The notes: a model not told the origin generated them from the sequence alone. A DNA stretch of 64,000 nucleotides from Scylla paramamosain (GCF_035594125.1 NW_026973722.1:382501-446500); one strand, 5' to 3'. Positions 18,263 through 31,434 are shown, counted from the first letter of the stretch. Numbers and translations: made by a program.

Positions 18263-18749
18263 TAATGGCGTCCAGGAAGCTGTCGCCCCTGATGGCGAGC
18301 CACGGGACGAGGATCATATAGGCCAGGGCCGCCACGACAGTGAAGAAGGGGCGTAGCCACCGCCTGCTGCCCTTCGCTGCCCCACCACGCCGCCCGTGGG
18401 TGGGCAGGGGCACCTCGGGTACCCCCGCCTCTGACACACCACGGTGGCGAGGCGCGGCAGTGCATTCTGGGAAGGCAGGCAGGTTCCAGTGTGGAGAAAG
18501 CAGGCTGGTGTCCTGCTGCTTGGCCCACTCAGCAGGGCAAGTAGCACCAATAGCAGCAGTACCAACGCTGTGCTGCTTCCACCAGTGAGGACCTTCGGGC
18601 AGCCGCATCTTCTTTATAACAGGCCGAATGCCCTCCACGATGCGCAGGGCACGGGGACTGAGGAGGTCGTCCTTGCTAGTCCACGCCCCGGGGCGTCGCC
18701 ACTTCGTCGCGGTCTGAGGCTTTATGAAACCGTTGATTTTTATGGCCAC
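18243..18749 (-). other. GC-rich open island; possible exon, not identified
   Basis: A GC-rich block with a 168-codon open frame on the minus strand, ending at 18243 with a hydrophobic stretch (FFTVVAALAYMILVPWLAI, probable membrane helix) close to the C-terminus. A second minus frame over 18314-18565 begins with a signal-peptide-like ALVLLLLVLLALLSG followed by a Cys-containing region (CFLHTGTC, CQRRGYPRCPC), but it has no ATG and would need an upstream exon. Overlapping frames are also open on the plus strand, as is common in GC-rich DNA, so openness alone proves little. I recognise no family. It could be one exon of a small secreted or membrane protein, or simply a CpG-rich intergenic island. 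Confidence 0.25.
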
Positions 18750-19484
18750 TTCTTTCAGCTAGAGGTGCGAAAATGCGATAAGATAGTTTGATGTACTTTT
18801 AGTTTGCAAGGAAGGGAGGAAGAGGGAGGGAGGATAAGGCGGAGAAAAAGTGAAAATCTATTATCCTTCCTTCCTTCCTTCCTTCATTCATTCATTCCGC
18901 CCTTCTCTCTTTCGCAAATCCCGTTTTTTATTCCTTTTTTTTTTTTCCTTCGTAGACTTATCTCTATTTTTTTTTTTTGTTTGCAAGCTGTCACCTCTCT
19001 TTCCTTCCGTATTTTTCCCCTTCCTGTCACTACGCCTAGTTTATTCCTTTGAATTGGTCGTAATTTCCTCTTTCCTTTTACGTTTTCTTCTTCAATTCTT
19101 CTTTTTTTCTTTATCCTGCTCATTGTTTTTCCTTCCCTTCTTATTCCTTTCATTGTTCTTCGTAATTATCTTCCCTCGTGTCGTTTGCCCGTTTCTTCTT
19201 CTGTGTGTGTGCGTGTGTGAGTAATTCTTCTTGCATCATGCCTGTTATCCACCATCTCCTTGACTCTTTCCTTCACTTTCATCTTCAAAGCTCATCGTGT
19301 CTTCTTTACGTGTGCTGCTTATTCCCCGCCATCTCTTCCTCGCAGTTATTTCCTCGTCTCCCTCGCCGCGACAACACACAGCCCTCTAATTTAGATCTAT
19401 GAAGGGAAACAAGCAGCTCAGGACATCAAGAGGTTCATGGTCTATATCACAGTCTGCTTTAATTGGGACTTAATGATTGGTATT

Positions 19485-19487
<3 letters not shown>
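18750..19487. other. Pyrimidine-rich DNA, no gene seen
   Basis: CT-rich and T-rich text including (TTCC)n near 18865-18885. Open frames here are F/L/S/P-rich shadows. Confidence 0.6.
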
Positions 19488-20550
<1,063 letters not shown>

Positions 20551-20632
<82 letters not shown>

Positions 20633-21055
20633 CCGCATGATAGGAAAATGCCTGAAAGTTGATTATGTTACGTGTTTCCCGGTTGAGGAGGAGGAGGAGG
20701 AGGAGGAGGAGGAGGAGGAGGAAGAGGGAGGAGCTGGAGAAGAAGAAGAAGAAGAAGAAGAAGAAAAAGAAGAAGAAAGTAAAAAGATAATCCTTGTTGC
20801 CAAGAAGAAGAAGAAGAAGAAAGTAAAAAGATAATCCTTGTTGGTGGCAGATCGAACAGAATTCTGCCTACTTTTTTCTTTTCTTCTTATTTCTTCCTTT
20901 CGTTTCTCCTCCTCCTCCTCCTCCTCCTCCTCCTCCTCCTCCTCCTCCTCCTCCTCCTCCTCCTCCTCCTCCTCCTCCTCCTCCTCCTACTTTTCCTATT
21001 ACAACTTCCTGACTTCCCCTCTCTCCATTTTGTTTCCATGAAGTGAAGAATCCTT

Positions 21056-21111
<56 letters not shown>
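20551..21111. repeat. (CT)n, (GAG)n, (GAA)n, (TCC)n and (GA)n cluster
   Basis: CT 20551-20630, GAG 20685-20722, GAA 20738-20780, TCC 20906-20988, GA 21061-21111. A word ending GTAAAAAGATAATCCTTGTTG is duplicated (about 20779 and 20821). Confidence 0.93.
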
Positions 21112-21113
<2 letters not shown>

Positions 21114-21457
21114 CTTATGTCCTTACTTAAGTCTCTCAGCTATACACTGTACTGATGGGGCACCAATTATTTTGTACCTGTAGGCCACTGAACGAAGCTA
21201 ACTCTTATGATTCAAACGGCACTTCTGGTTTCGCGTCTTTCGTTGTTGGGAATATTTACATGATGGTTGACAGCGTGGTACATGCAGCGATGATTTAATG
21301 TTTATTTTGTAGGAATTGTCAGTTCATCACAAGGGACTGAGTTTGGCTGTGCGTAGGATAATCTCTAACAAAAGTCTGTGTAGCTAATGACACATGGAGC
21401 ACCGTTGGGTTTTAAAATGTCGTTTCTCAAAGGGATGTGGAACATGTTATATAAATT

Positions 21458-21459
<2 letters not shown>

Positions 21460-21543
<84 letters not shown>
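21460..21543. repeat. (CT)n microsatellite
   Basis: About 42 CT units. Confidence 0.95.
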
Positions 21544-21547
<4 letters not shown>

Positions 21548-23085
21548 TTTCGCCCTCTATCATAATACTAAAATAACTGCTGTGTCCTGTCTAATATTTT
21601 TTTTCAGCTTGTAAATCAAAATCAGAGTCTCAGTATCTTACAAGGTCACAGTGTACGCTGTGACACACGAGACTTGCATCAAAGATGAACAGATCAAGTT
21701 ATATTTCCGGTAAATGTACACACGTCAGTTTATGAAATGTGTTTTGTAAGATAGTGTGTTCTAAACTTAACGAAAGACAGAACATTATTATAAAATGGTG
21801 AAATGTTCATCGTTGTGAAATACGAGAATGAAAATAATAATTGTTGCATTTTTATGATGACAAATGTATTAGTCACTGTGTGTGTTTTTATCCCTAACAT
21901 AATTTGAAACGACTATTCGTCTTGCTATATTTTCCGAAGTATTTGAAACTGCTGTTTGTCTAGTCATATTTTTCGTAGTGTTTCAAACTGCTATTCATCA
22001 TACCATCTTTCCTTCCCCTGCATGGAATTTTCAACGATATTTTCATTTATATTTCACAAAGTTTCCCTTCATGCACAAATTTTCTATTACCCTCATTCCA
22101 ATCTTCACATTATTTTTTTTATCTTCTTACGATTTAGTCTCTTGTTATGAAGCAAAATATCACTTAGCTGAAGGAAATTGTTGGGCTTTTGCAACGAGGA
22201 GCATCACACTGCCTCCCCTCCAACCTCTCTCTCTCACTCTCACTCTCTCACAGTTTTCCACCAAGGGCAATTTATTCACTGCCACCTGCAACCTCCTTTT
22301 CTCTCCGAATTCTCCTTCAGCACTTCTTCTTCCATTTCTCTCGCTCCGCGCCGCTATCTTCCCTTCCTTCCCGCAGACTGTTCCCCCTTCACCTCAAAAT
22401 CCCTTCTTCACTTCACCAGCTCATGTCTAATGGGGGGATGAGGGAGGAGGAGGAAGAAGAGAAGAAAAAATGGTTGTTATAATATTGTTTTCATTGACGT
22501 GGGTTGCAGTATGTTATTTTTTTTATTATTTTCTCACTTATCTTTTTACTTACCTGTCTTTTTACCTTCCGCGTCACAAAAGCTGCATTATCGCTATACA
22601 TCGGCCGTGTTTAGCTTCATTCACTCTCTGCAGTCTCCTAGTTTCCCTGGTTTTGCCTCCCTTCTTTACTTTCTTGAGCCTTTCTCCTTTTCTCTTTGTG
22701 TCTGTTCCACTGCCGTTTCTATCCTGCTCCCTTTCACTTTAGCTGTCTTCGAATTTAATAACTCCTTTGACCCTTCTCTTTTCATGCGCCTTGTTTCTCC
22801 TCCTCTTCTTCCTCTTTCTCCTCTTACTCTTTTTTTCTTATTAAATTGTTCTCTCTCTCTTGGTGTCCATGAACCACTTTATAATTTATGTTGTTTTAAT
22901 TTCATAGGAAAATATTGTGAGTTACAACACAATTTATGTGAAGGATGGGAAGGGGGAAGAGGGGAGAGTGATGGCTGCGGCTGGAGTAATGAAAAGAAGA
23001 GGAAGACGAAGAGAAGGTGCTGGAAAGAGAAGAACAAAAAATGCCACAGTGAATTTTTACTAATCTAAGTGTTGTGTCAGTAAAT

Positions 23086-23088
<3 letters not shown>
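21544..23088. other. 1.5 kb pyrimidine-rich DNA, no gene seen
   Basis: Overlapping plus-strand frames of 87-189 codons (21978-23068) are rich in F, L, S and P, as expected when stop codons are depleted by CT richness. None shows a domain. Confidence 0.55.
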
Positions 23089-23133
<45 letters not shown>

Positions 23134-23324
23134 GTGTTGCATATCGACTCTTTACATATATCTCTTTATGTCTCTCTCGTTTGTCTCTTACCTGCGTGTC
23201 TTTCGATAAGGTTTTTCAAAATTTCCTTTCAAGTTATGGAGCATCCGTATCTCTTTGACTTATTTTTCTCATTCCTTTCATCCTATCATCTCCCTTTCCA
23301 CAGCGCGTTTGCAATCTCTACCCC

Positions 23325-23388
<64 letters not shown>

Positions 23389-23476
23389 GTCTCTGTCTTT
23401 GTTTCTGTCTCTCTCTCTCTGACTTCAATAACTTTTTTTTTAACTCTCCTGTCCATTTCATAGCATACCACCAAAG

Positions 23477-23512
<36 letters not shown>

Positions 23513-23840
23513 ATTGAGTATGAGTCTTGAAGGCTGAGATAGAAGTGGTAAAAGAGAGGTCATCTGCAGTTTGCATTCCATCATCTCTCCCTCTTTCCTT
23601 TTCCGCTTCCGAGCCTTCTGCCTCCCTCTCACAGTACGGTGGCTATGCATGGAATCATCAGCTACACAACGTGGTACTGACTTGCGACTCGTGTGTGGCG
23701 TATCAGCGTCTTCTGTGGCGAGGCATTCCAGGTCTGGCCTTGTTTTGGTATGTTTCGTATTTGTTACCTTCATCTTTATTGACTATATTTTGATTTACCA
23801 TTATTCTCGTTTTAAAAAGTTATGCACTCTCTCTCTCTCT

Positions 23841-23872
<32 letters not shown>
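23089..23872. repeat. (TG)n, (CT)n, (GA)n, (CT)n series
   Basis: TG 23089-23127; CT 23329-23382 with CTGTCT interruptions after it; GA 23480-23509; CT 23829-23872. Unique DNA between them (23510-23828) has no recognised gene. Confidence 0.92.
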
Positions 23873-24302
23873 GGGAATCATAGGGGGAGAAAAATGGTCG
23901 ATGAGAGAAATCCAGTAAATTTGATGTTAATGATAATGATGCGGTGATATTATAATGACGTAATGGAGGAGGATGAGACGTGATAGGACCAGTAATGAGT
24001 AGGGTATGATTATACTGGTGATTATAAGTGACAGATAGGACGATAGGAGTTGTGACAGGAAACAGATGAGGGGAAAGTGAGGGATGGTGATGGGCGCTGA
24101 CGGGGGTGGGGGTGATAAGTGGGGCTAGATTTGAAAGCAGTGATGCATGTGATGGCGCAGCGAGAGAGGAATGGTGGAGAATGGCAATGGTGGTGAAGGA
24201 GATAGTGAGGAGTGTGCTTCATGGTGAGAGATGGTGACGGTTGTAGTGGTTATAAGATGGTGGTGAGAGTGATGAGTGTTGAAGGTGATGGTGATGAGAT
24301 AG

Positions 24303-24306
<4 letters not shown>
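23873..24306. other. GTGATG-rich degenerate DNA, no gene seen
   Basis: Loosely repeated GTGATG/GGTGATG words dominate; probably a decayed triplet or hexamer repeat. Confidence 0.55.
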
Positions 24307-24352
<46 letters not shown>

Positions 24353-24494
24353 CGATTGGTTCTTTCACACAGATCATTATCGTTGTTTTCGAAATCTGGA
24401 ATTAAAGAAGAAGATTGGTTTGCAGGAAGAGGAAGAGGAAATAGAGGAATAGAGCGAAGGTTTGTCTTCTAGGGAAGATGAATGAGATGGAAAC

Positions 24495-24578
<84 letters not shown>
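24307..24578. repeat. (CA)n and (GA)n arrays
   Basis: CA 24307-24350 and GA 24500-24578. Confidence 0.95.
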
Positions 24579-24581
<3 letters not shown>

Positions 24582-25415
24582 AGACAGAAATAATTAAGTA
24601 AACACAAGACAAAACAATGAGAATAAAAGGATGAAAACGTTCAGGACGAAACAGGAAACTTTTGTAATTGGAAATGCCAAGAAGAAAAGACAGTAATTGT
24701 AACTCCTGCGCAAGTTAAGTTTACGTACAAGATGGCGACGGGAAAAAAAAAAAGAAAAAAAGAAAAAAAAAAGAACGATATGAGAACAGGAGATGTACGA
24801 ATGTGGGAAATAAATAAAGAAAATCTGACCGAATGAGGAGCAGTCAAAAAAAAAAAAAAATGTGAAACACGATATTGAAAGACGAAATTGAAGGTGGTGC
24901 CGTGACGCAAAATTGGACAACAGAAAAACAAAGAGAAATTTATAGTCAAAGGAAGTGACAGAATGAGACGCTAAAGACAAAACAGGGAGCGAGGATTAGA
25001 GGACGCTTGTAACTTTGGTGAATTGGAGTAAGAGAGGAAGCAGTGAGGCGAAAGTGAGGGGAATGAGGGGAGAGGAGAGCAAGGCAGCCATTAATCTACA
25101 GACAATAGAAGCGTCGCGGCCTTGGGTTAATTACAGTTGTCCTCTGTGTGTGGCTGACGGTCCACCTAGAGTGCGTGTGTGTGTGTGAGTGAGAGAGAGA
25201 GAGACAGAGAGCTGGTATACATAAATCCACATAATCCATAGGGGCTGCAATAATCTCATCGTCTTAACTTCCAACATCCTTCCTGCTTTATGATTGAAGG
25301 AAGGCGAGTGAAAGGAGGGAAGGGAAGGGGAGGGGAGGGAGGCCTTACATGAACATCTCATTTTCAAGAAACAACAAAGGGAAAGAAAGATTGACATAAC
25401 CCCGAAATTGCCTTT

Positions 25416-25418
<3 letters not shown>
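24579..25418. other. Purine-rich unique DNA, no gene seen
   Basis: A-rich runs at 24739-24775 and 24847-24861. A short G-run cluster (GGGAAGGGGAGGGGAGGG) near 25320-25343 could form a G-quadruplex on the plus strand. Confidence 0.55.
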
Positions 25419-25513
<95 letters not shown>

Positions 25514-25514
25514 C
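25419..25514. repeat. Compound (GA)n(TG)n
   Basis: GA 25419-25450 passes directly into TG 25451-25514. Confidence 0.95.
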
Positions 25515-25894
25515 CAGCATAAACCAACTCGGTTCAACAATAACACGAAGAAAACTTGTGTCATTTGGGTGGAAACTAAATTATGTCCAGAAACGAGGCG
25601 TCTGTCCTGCTCTTTCTGTGCAGTTCCCCTTCTGCATGCGGGCGGTGGAAAGCCTTTCCCCCTTCAAGGTATTTCCACTCATGAGTATAAAGTTAATAGC
25701 TTGTAGTTTGAGGGCAGAAGCCACCCTCCTGAATTTTAGCCATAGGACTTTTATTGAAACATTTGTTCAAGAGGTAATCCACCGTGGCATTATTATTGTT
25801 TTTTACTGGTTATGAAACATGTCCAGTATAGAAACAGCTGTGTTCCGTCTGTCTGTATGTCTGTTTTCTAATAGTGTGCCTCCATAGTGTTCAC

Positions 25895-27951
25895 AGTCAT
25901 GCAATATAACTGAACAGGAATACCATCTTACCCTACTAGTTGGATAATGGCAAAAGTGTTCACTATATATAAACGTGGGTCTAAAGCACTCCCGATTAAT
26001 TATAGAGCAATTAATGTTATTAATACAATAGCAAAATTATATGACATGGTCCTGTCAGCTCGCCTCCATCAGTGGTTTGTGCCTCACCGGGAACAGGCGG
26101 GGAGTCAGCCAGGAAGAGGATGTGTGGAACATCTGGTAACACTCAGAGTGTTGATGGATATTGCTCGAAGGAAAAAACTGAAGCTATTTATTACATTTGT
26201 GGATTTCAGTAGAGCTTATGATTGTGTACCGAGGTTTGATTTGTTTATGTCGTTGAAGAATATGGGATGTGGTGTTACTATGCTCTTAGCTTTGGCTGCA
26301 ATGTATAGATGTACGAATAGTGTGGCGGGAACTGCTGTCATCGCAACCACCGTTGGTGTGCGTCAAGGCTCACCCACATCTTGTATACTGTTTATCCTTT
26401 ATGTTAATGAAATGATACAAATGTTAAAACAACGATGTCCTGTGGATGGTTTCCTTGCATGGTTGCATGTTTTAGTCATGATGGATGACACTATACTGTT
26501 ATCAACAACTCCAGATGGAATGAAAAGTAAGATAAAAATTTTACAAGAGTTTTGCAGCACTCGTCGTATGATCATTAATGATAACAAGACGAGATTTATG
26601 GTGTTGAATGGAGATAAGGAAGATAAGGAAAATATAACTAGTGAGAATAATGTTATTAGTTGTTGTGATCACTACATTTATCTAGGAAGTCCCTTTACTG
26701 ATGATGGCTCTCCATCAACTGCAATTAAGTTACATGCTAATATGAAGATGTGCCATACTTTGAAATTTATATCTTTAATTAATAATAATAATGATGTGCC
26801 ATTTATAGTTAAGAAAAAAATATTTGATGCTGCACTTATGTCGTCGCTACTGTACGGTTGTGAATCCTGGCTCAATGGAGTCACGAAGCCTATAGAAAAA
26901 CAGTATAAATGGTGTATAAAGCAACTTCTTGGCGTAAGAAAAACGACAAACAATGATGTTTGCATGGTAGAGTTGGGCATGCCCCCAGTCTGTGCACTGG
27001 TTAAGGCAAAACAAAGAAAATTATTTAAGGAAATGTGGACAAAAAGAAACACAATGGATGGCGACCCACTGATATATGCAATTAAGGCGGCACTAAGGTA
27101 TAATGATGTTGTGTCCAGGTATATGACAGACTTGATCACTGTCGACAGTGACGATGTGCACGGTGCAATGGATGAGGTGAAGACCCGTGTGAGAGTTTCA
27201 GTATCAAACAGGCTAAGTTTTTATAAGTCTGTTAATAGTGAACTAATAGTGCATGACATTTACATAAAAAACGTTAAAGTTAATGAATTGGAACGAGTGT
27301 CCTGGACAAGGTTACGTCTGGCTTCACACTCGCTGGCAGCTGAAAAGGGACGCTGGAATCGGCGAGGAAGGGGTCGTCTTCCCCTGGAGGAAAGATTGTG
27401 TTCATGCGGTATGATTCAAACGGAGATACATGTTCTTGAAAATTGTCCTATTTCCAGTCACGTTAGAGAAAGAAATAATGTAACGACAGTTAGCAATTTA
27501 TTTGTTGATAGATCTGATTATATAAATGTTTGTAGAATTGTACATGAAGTATTGTCTTTATATTAATGTTGGATGTGTGTTTGCATAAAAAAGAAAAAGG
27601 GGTTTGTTTGGATAAATTCTTGTTTTTTTATATATAAACGTATAGGATTACAATTTAGTTTTTAGGCATGTCTTTTATGGGTTTTAAATATTTTCAATGA
27701 ATTTTTTTGTCTAATTATTTACATTCCGCTGTTCTATTTTTATAATGTCTTGTTTTTATTTGGTTGCTATGTCAGGTTTTTATGAATTGTGTTTTGTTTT
27801 TATGCAACAGATTTTATTTTCGATGATATATTTTCAATATCGTAGTTGCAAAAATTTCCTCTGTATATTTGTAATTTGGACTATTTTTTAATGTGTTTAT
27901 ATGTGTGTACATCCCTGTGGTCAATAAATCAATCAATCAATCAATCAATCA
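25895..27951 (+). mobile_element. LINE-C: 5'-truncated non-LTR retrotransposon
   Basis: Element-like coding sequence is already present just upstream of the listed ATG (P-T-S-W-I-M-A-K-V reads like the RT finger motif), so the copy is truncated 5' near 25895. The RT frame is followed by an AT-rich 3' UTR of about 380 bp and ends in AATAAATCAATCAATCAATC, a (CAAT)n tail at 27923-27951. The 3' microsatellite tail and C-terminal Cys/His cluster distinguish it from LINE-A and LINE-B. No target-site duplication could be identified because the 5' break is undefined. Confidence 0.88.
25947..27566 (+). CDS. LINE-C reverse transcriptase with MMDD box
   Basis: Element RT, 539 residues from the listed ATG, uninterrupted to a TAA. 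Visible domains: finger motif YKRGSKALPINYRAIN (8-23); motif A FVDFSRAYDCV (84-94) with catalytic D86; motif B GVRQGSPTSCILF (137-149); motif C VMMDDTILLS (177-186), where the usual F/YADD is MMDD but both Asp are kept (D180, D181); NDNKTRFMVLNG after it; YIYLGSPFTDDG. The C-terminus carries C-x-C-x7-H-x4-C (485-500, CSCG...EIHVLENC), a probable zinc-binding cluster of the kind found in many LINE proteins. The ATG is internal to the ancestral ORF. The intact frame suggests a fairly recent insertion. Clade not resolved. Confidence 0.9.
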   Translation: MAKVFTIYKRGSKALPINYRAINVINTIAKLYDMVLSARLHQWFVPHREQAGSQPGRGCVEHLVTLRVLMDIARRKKLKLFITFVDFSRAYDCVPRFDLFMSLKNMGCGVTMLLALAAMYRCTNSVAGTAVIATTVGVRQGSPTSCILFILYVNEMIQMLKQRCPVDGFLAWLHVLVMMDDTILLSTTPDGMKSKIKILQEFCSTRRMIINDNKTRFMVLNGDKEDKENITSENNVISCCDHYIYLGSPFTDDGSPSTAIKLHANMKMCHTLKFISLINNNNDVPFIVKKKIFDAALMSSLLYGCESWLNGVTKPIEKQYKWCIKQLLGVRKTTNNDVCMVELGMPPVCALVKAKQRKLFKEMWTKRNTMDGDPLIYAIKAALRYNDVVSRYMTDLITVDSDDVHGAMDEVKTRVRVSVSNRLSFYKSVNSELIVHDIYIKNVKVNELERVSWTRLRLASHSLAAEKGRWNRRGRGRLPLEERLCSCGMIQTEIHVLENCPISSHVRERNNVTTVSNLFVDRSDYINVCRIVHEVLSLY

Positions 27952-28544
27952 TTACTGCATATCAGAGGGTGGATGAAAAGTGTATTCCCTGAATGTATCA
28001 ATGGAAGGTAAATAATGTACAGACCTTCATACATTGAAGATTAAAGGAATACAGAAACAGGTGTCTGCCTCGCAAATGTGGAGCGTTGTCTGATGGAACA
28101 GGTTAAGTTAAGACTGAAGTGAGGTGGCAATGTTCTGATGAAAGGGCAACAGAACACTCATTATTGTTGTTTTATCAGTAGAAAACCGGCAACAGAGCAA
28201 CAGTTTTGATTAACATGTATGTCTTAGGTTAGTTAAGATTAGGTTACATTAGATTAGCTCAACAGAAACAACTTTAAAAAATAGACAAGTATTTGGAATC
28301 CACTCCACAGATGGGATATTACACGCCTCTTAGCAAACTGTAATTAGATTCTTTCTCGTTCACCTTTGAAATGCTGATTTTCTGAGGCTATTGTTGGTTA
28401 CCTAGCAGTGAATTAAAGCAGCAGTAGCAGTTCTTATCTCTTTTCTCTTTCTGATACAAAAAATCCATACAGTTTCTCTACACTGCATGGGACTTCATTT
28501 TTTTTCTGATAGCCTTGGGACATTGGATATGGGAGCTTTCATCT

Positions 28545-28583
<39 letters not shown>

Positions 28584-29288
28584 TTCTAACTAATCTTTCT
28601 CCCCTTACCACTCTTCGTTTCCTTCTCCTTCCCTTCCTTGTCCTCTTCCTCGTCCTCTCCTTAAGCAGTCTTATCGTCCGTGTCGTCCTCTTCGTCTTCG
28701 CCTCCTCCACGCGGTGCATGCCTTCCCAATATCAGTCACAGCGCTGACCTCGATAATTAATGGCCACGGTCGCTTCATCCATCACCCACAGCACCACCGC
28801 AATCGCTTTATATTAATGGCTGTGGTTACTCTCTATCACTTTAGACATTTACCATGATCATGAATCTGTCATTTAGAGGAATATTCGTGCATTTGTGTGT
28901 ATATGCAGGGCGACTAGGAATTATCATGGTGCTGGTGTTATTGTGTGTGTGTGTGTGTGTGTGACAGACGATTAAAAAGAGTAAATATAGGGTGTTGATA
29001 CATTGTGGTAGCAGTATTAAGTTGTGGTGATAGTGGTGGTGGTGATGGCGACAGTAGTGGTTAAAGATGTTATTGGCAATGATGCTAGGATTTGTGGTTG
29101 TGACTCCGTGTGTGTTGCCAATAGTGAATAACAAGGAGAAAGCATGAGAGGAGGATACTTAACAGCAAACATAAGGAAAGGCAGAGAAATCAACGCTCGA
29201 GTATTTTTGAACGGAACTCCGGAGCTGTGTGACTGTGACTGCGTGCACCAATAAAGGGACATGCACGAGCAAGCACAGACAAGGTCAC

Positions 29289-29289
<1 letters not shown>
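27952..29289. other. Unique DNA with small triplet arrays, no gene seen
   Basis: TTAGG-like words at 28226-28255, (CTA)n 28547-28581, a short TG run at 28942-28963, and degenerate GTGGTGATG text at 29020-29070. No gene recognised. Confidence 0.55.

Positions 29290-29338
<49 letters not shown>
29290..29338. repeat. (CA)n microsatellite
   Basis: About 24 CA units. Confidence 0.95.
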
Positions 29339-29340
<2 letters not shown>

Positions 29341-30480
29341 ATTGTAAATAAAAAAAAGTTATTTTTCATGGCGTCGCAAGTTTCAGTCATATGCATGCTA
29401 ACGAGTACATAAACCTTACTTGTTCCTCCCTCCTTGCCTCTCCCTTCGCATCCCTTTCTCCATCCTCGCCTTTTCTTTCACCTCTCCCCTTCTCTCGCTC
29501 TCCTTCTCCTACTCCAGAGCTTCTCGTCTTGGACCCTTCTCGTCTCGCAGCCCTTCCCCTCACCGCCTTCTAATTATCATTATAACAGGAGCAAGTTTCA
29601 CAGAAAGTCGCAGTTTCACTTCCAATTTGTTTCTTGAGACTAAGAGTAACCTACACATTACCTTCCTTTGCACCTTCTCCTCTTTCTCCTCCTCCTTTTT
29701 CTTTTCCTTCTTTCCTCCCTCCCTCTCTTCTCTTTTTCTCGTATTACTTGCATTTTGAGCTTCTCTTTTCCTTGCTCTCCTTTCCTTACTGCTGAATTTT
29801 CCATACTTTTTGATCACTTAGAAGTAGTTGCGGGAATTAGAGCCAAGGGGAAGCGCATCTGAGAAGACGTGTGTGATAAGAGAAAGCAAAACGAACTCGT
29901 GGTGAGGGAAGAGAGATGAAAAAAATGCAAGACAAGTACGGAGAGGAGAAAGCGAGAGCCGGAAGAAGGGGAGAAGTTGATAACCTTTTGAGTTTCCTTT
30001 GATGCAGTGAGGGAAGTGAAGGATGATTTCATAGTAGGACGATGCAAGGTTATAATCAGCTGTTACTGTAAGAAATCAATGGGAATAATGTCTGTGAGAA
30101 AGGAAATTATGTGACTAGGAATTAACTTAATCATCCCCCCCCTCTCTCCCTCTCTCTCTCTCTAACCCTATGTCGTGTTTATGCCACTCGCTGTTTAATT
30201 ACTATTTTTCAATAAGTGTGAGGGACGAGAAGGAAGGTGCATGACAGACAGTTTTGCTGATGTTTCCAGTCCTTCGCTCTCTTCCCCTCGCTGGCTTCTC
30301 TTTCTCACCCTCCCCTCTCACTCTCGCTCTTCTCCATTTCTTCCTGCTTCGTTTCTATCTAAATGAACTTGTTTCCTCATTATGGCAGCGCCCAGGGATA
30401 TCAACTAATTTGGTTGGTTGATGTGTAATGAGCTTTTTGTTCGTGAGTGGTTAGCTGACGTACCGCTCCGCGACTTCCAG
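29339..30480. other. Pyrimidine-rich then mixed DNA, no gene seen
   Basis: Three overlapping plus frames at 29391-29862 and a complementary minus frame are compositional. Nothing with a domain. Confidence 0.55.
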
Positions 30481-30673
30481 ATTGGGCAGACACGCAGGCA
30501 TAACTTGGTGCTGATTGGACGTAAATGATGGGGCTGAATGGCGCTCTGATTGGACAGCATTTGGACGCCAGTGGGAGGCTTGACGAGAGGGGAGAGAACT
30601 CGGTGATTGGCTGAGGAGGGATGAAAAGGGATTCTGGTTGGTTGCTTCCCTAATGAAATAGCTTTGTGATTGG
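30481..30673 (-). promoter_or_regulatory. Cluster of five inverted CCAAT boxes (ATTGG)
   Basis: ATTGG occurs at 30481, 30514, 30549, 30606 and 30669, mostly as TGATTGG, in a GC-balanced stretch; related GGTTGG words flank it (30411, 30636). NF-Y binds CCAAT boxes in either orientation, often in spaced groups, so this could be promoter DNA. The surrounding text is partly repetitive, so a decayed tandem repeat is the alternative. No transcript start or coding exon is visible nearby. Confidence 0.3.
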
Positions 30674-31434
30674 TTAGTCTTTCTCCGGGAGCTTCCTTTA
30701 GGAGACGAAACTTTATCTCGTCCTTTGATGAAGAAGATTGAGAAAATGAAGCAAGATGAGATAGGGAACAGAATGAGTTTGTTGAAACAGTGAAGTTGGG
30801 GGGAAAAGGATGGAAGATGTGTAAGGGAAGTAGGTTGATAACGATAACGGCATTACTAACGGAAGAATATAGAGAGGGAAAATTTGAAGAGAAGATTAAA
30901 CGGAAGGACGGGAAAAGCAGGAAGGTCCGGAAAACAAGTATAAAGTGCAGAGAGCAGAGAAGAGAACAGCAACAAAGAGGTGAGGAAAGAAAGAAGGAAG
31001 GAGGGAGGGACTGAGTGATTAGCTGAACGAGGGATTAAAAAAGAAAAAGTTGACTGATGTGATGCGAGTCGTTTGTTCCCTACTGACCTTCACAACCGTT
31101 GACCTAATTAGAGACGCATCGTATGTCCGGATGTGGAGGAGAAAAGGAATTTGATTTTGTTAATTACTGTGATGTATATTTGTACACATTGTACATATAC
31201 TTTTCTAACATGAGGTTATGCTTCACACACACACACAGGAAAAAAACGGAGCTTACTATCACTTAATGAATATAAACAAGGTGTAGGTTGTTTACATGTG
31301 ATCCAGTGCTATGTATTGTATCTAAGCATATCATTGTTAAATTGTGTAATCTGACTAATATGTAGAATCTGTGCTTGGTGTTCGCTCTTTATATGGTTTA
31401 ATCTTTCTACTTTACCTATCAGCACTGACAATTT
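30674..31434. other. Purine-rich unique DNA, no gene seen
   Basis: The frame 30790-31014 is K/R/E-rich from A/G-rich text; no domain. Confidence 0.5.

Noticed and set aside
22499..23068. 189-codon plus-strand frame with hydrophobic stretches
   Set aside because: Pyrimidine-rich DNA; several overlapping frames are open at once and no domain is seen.
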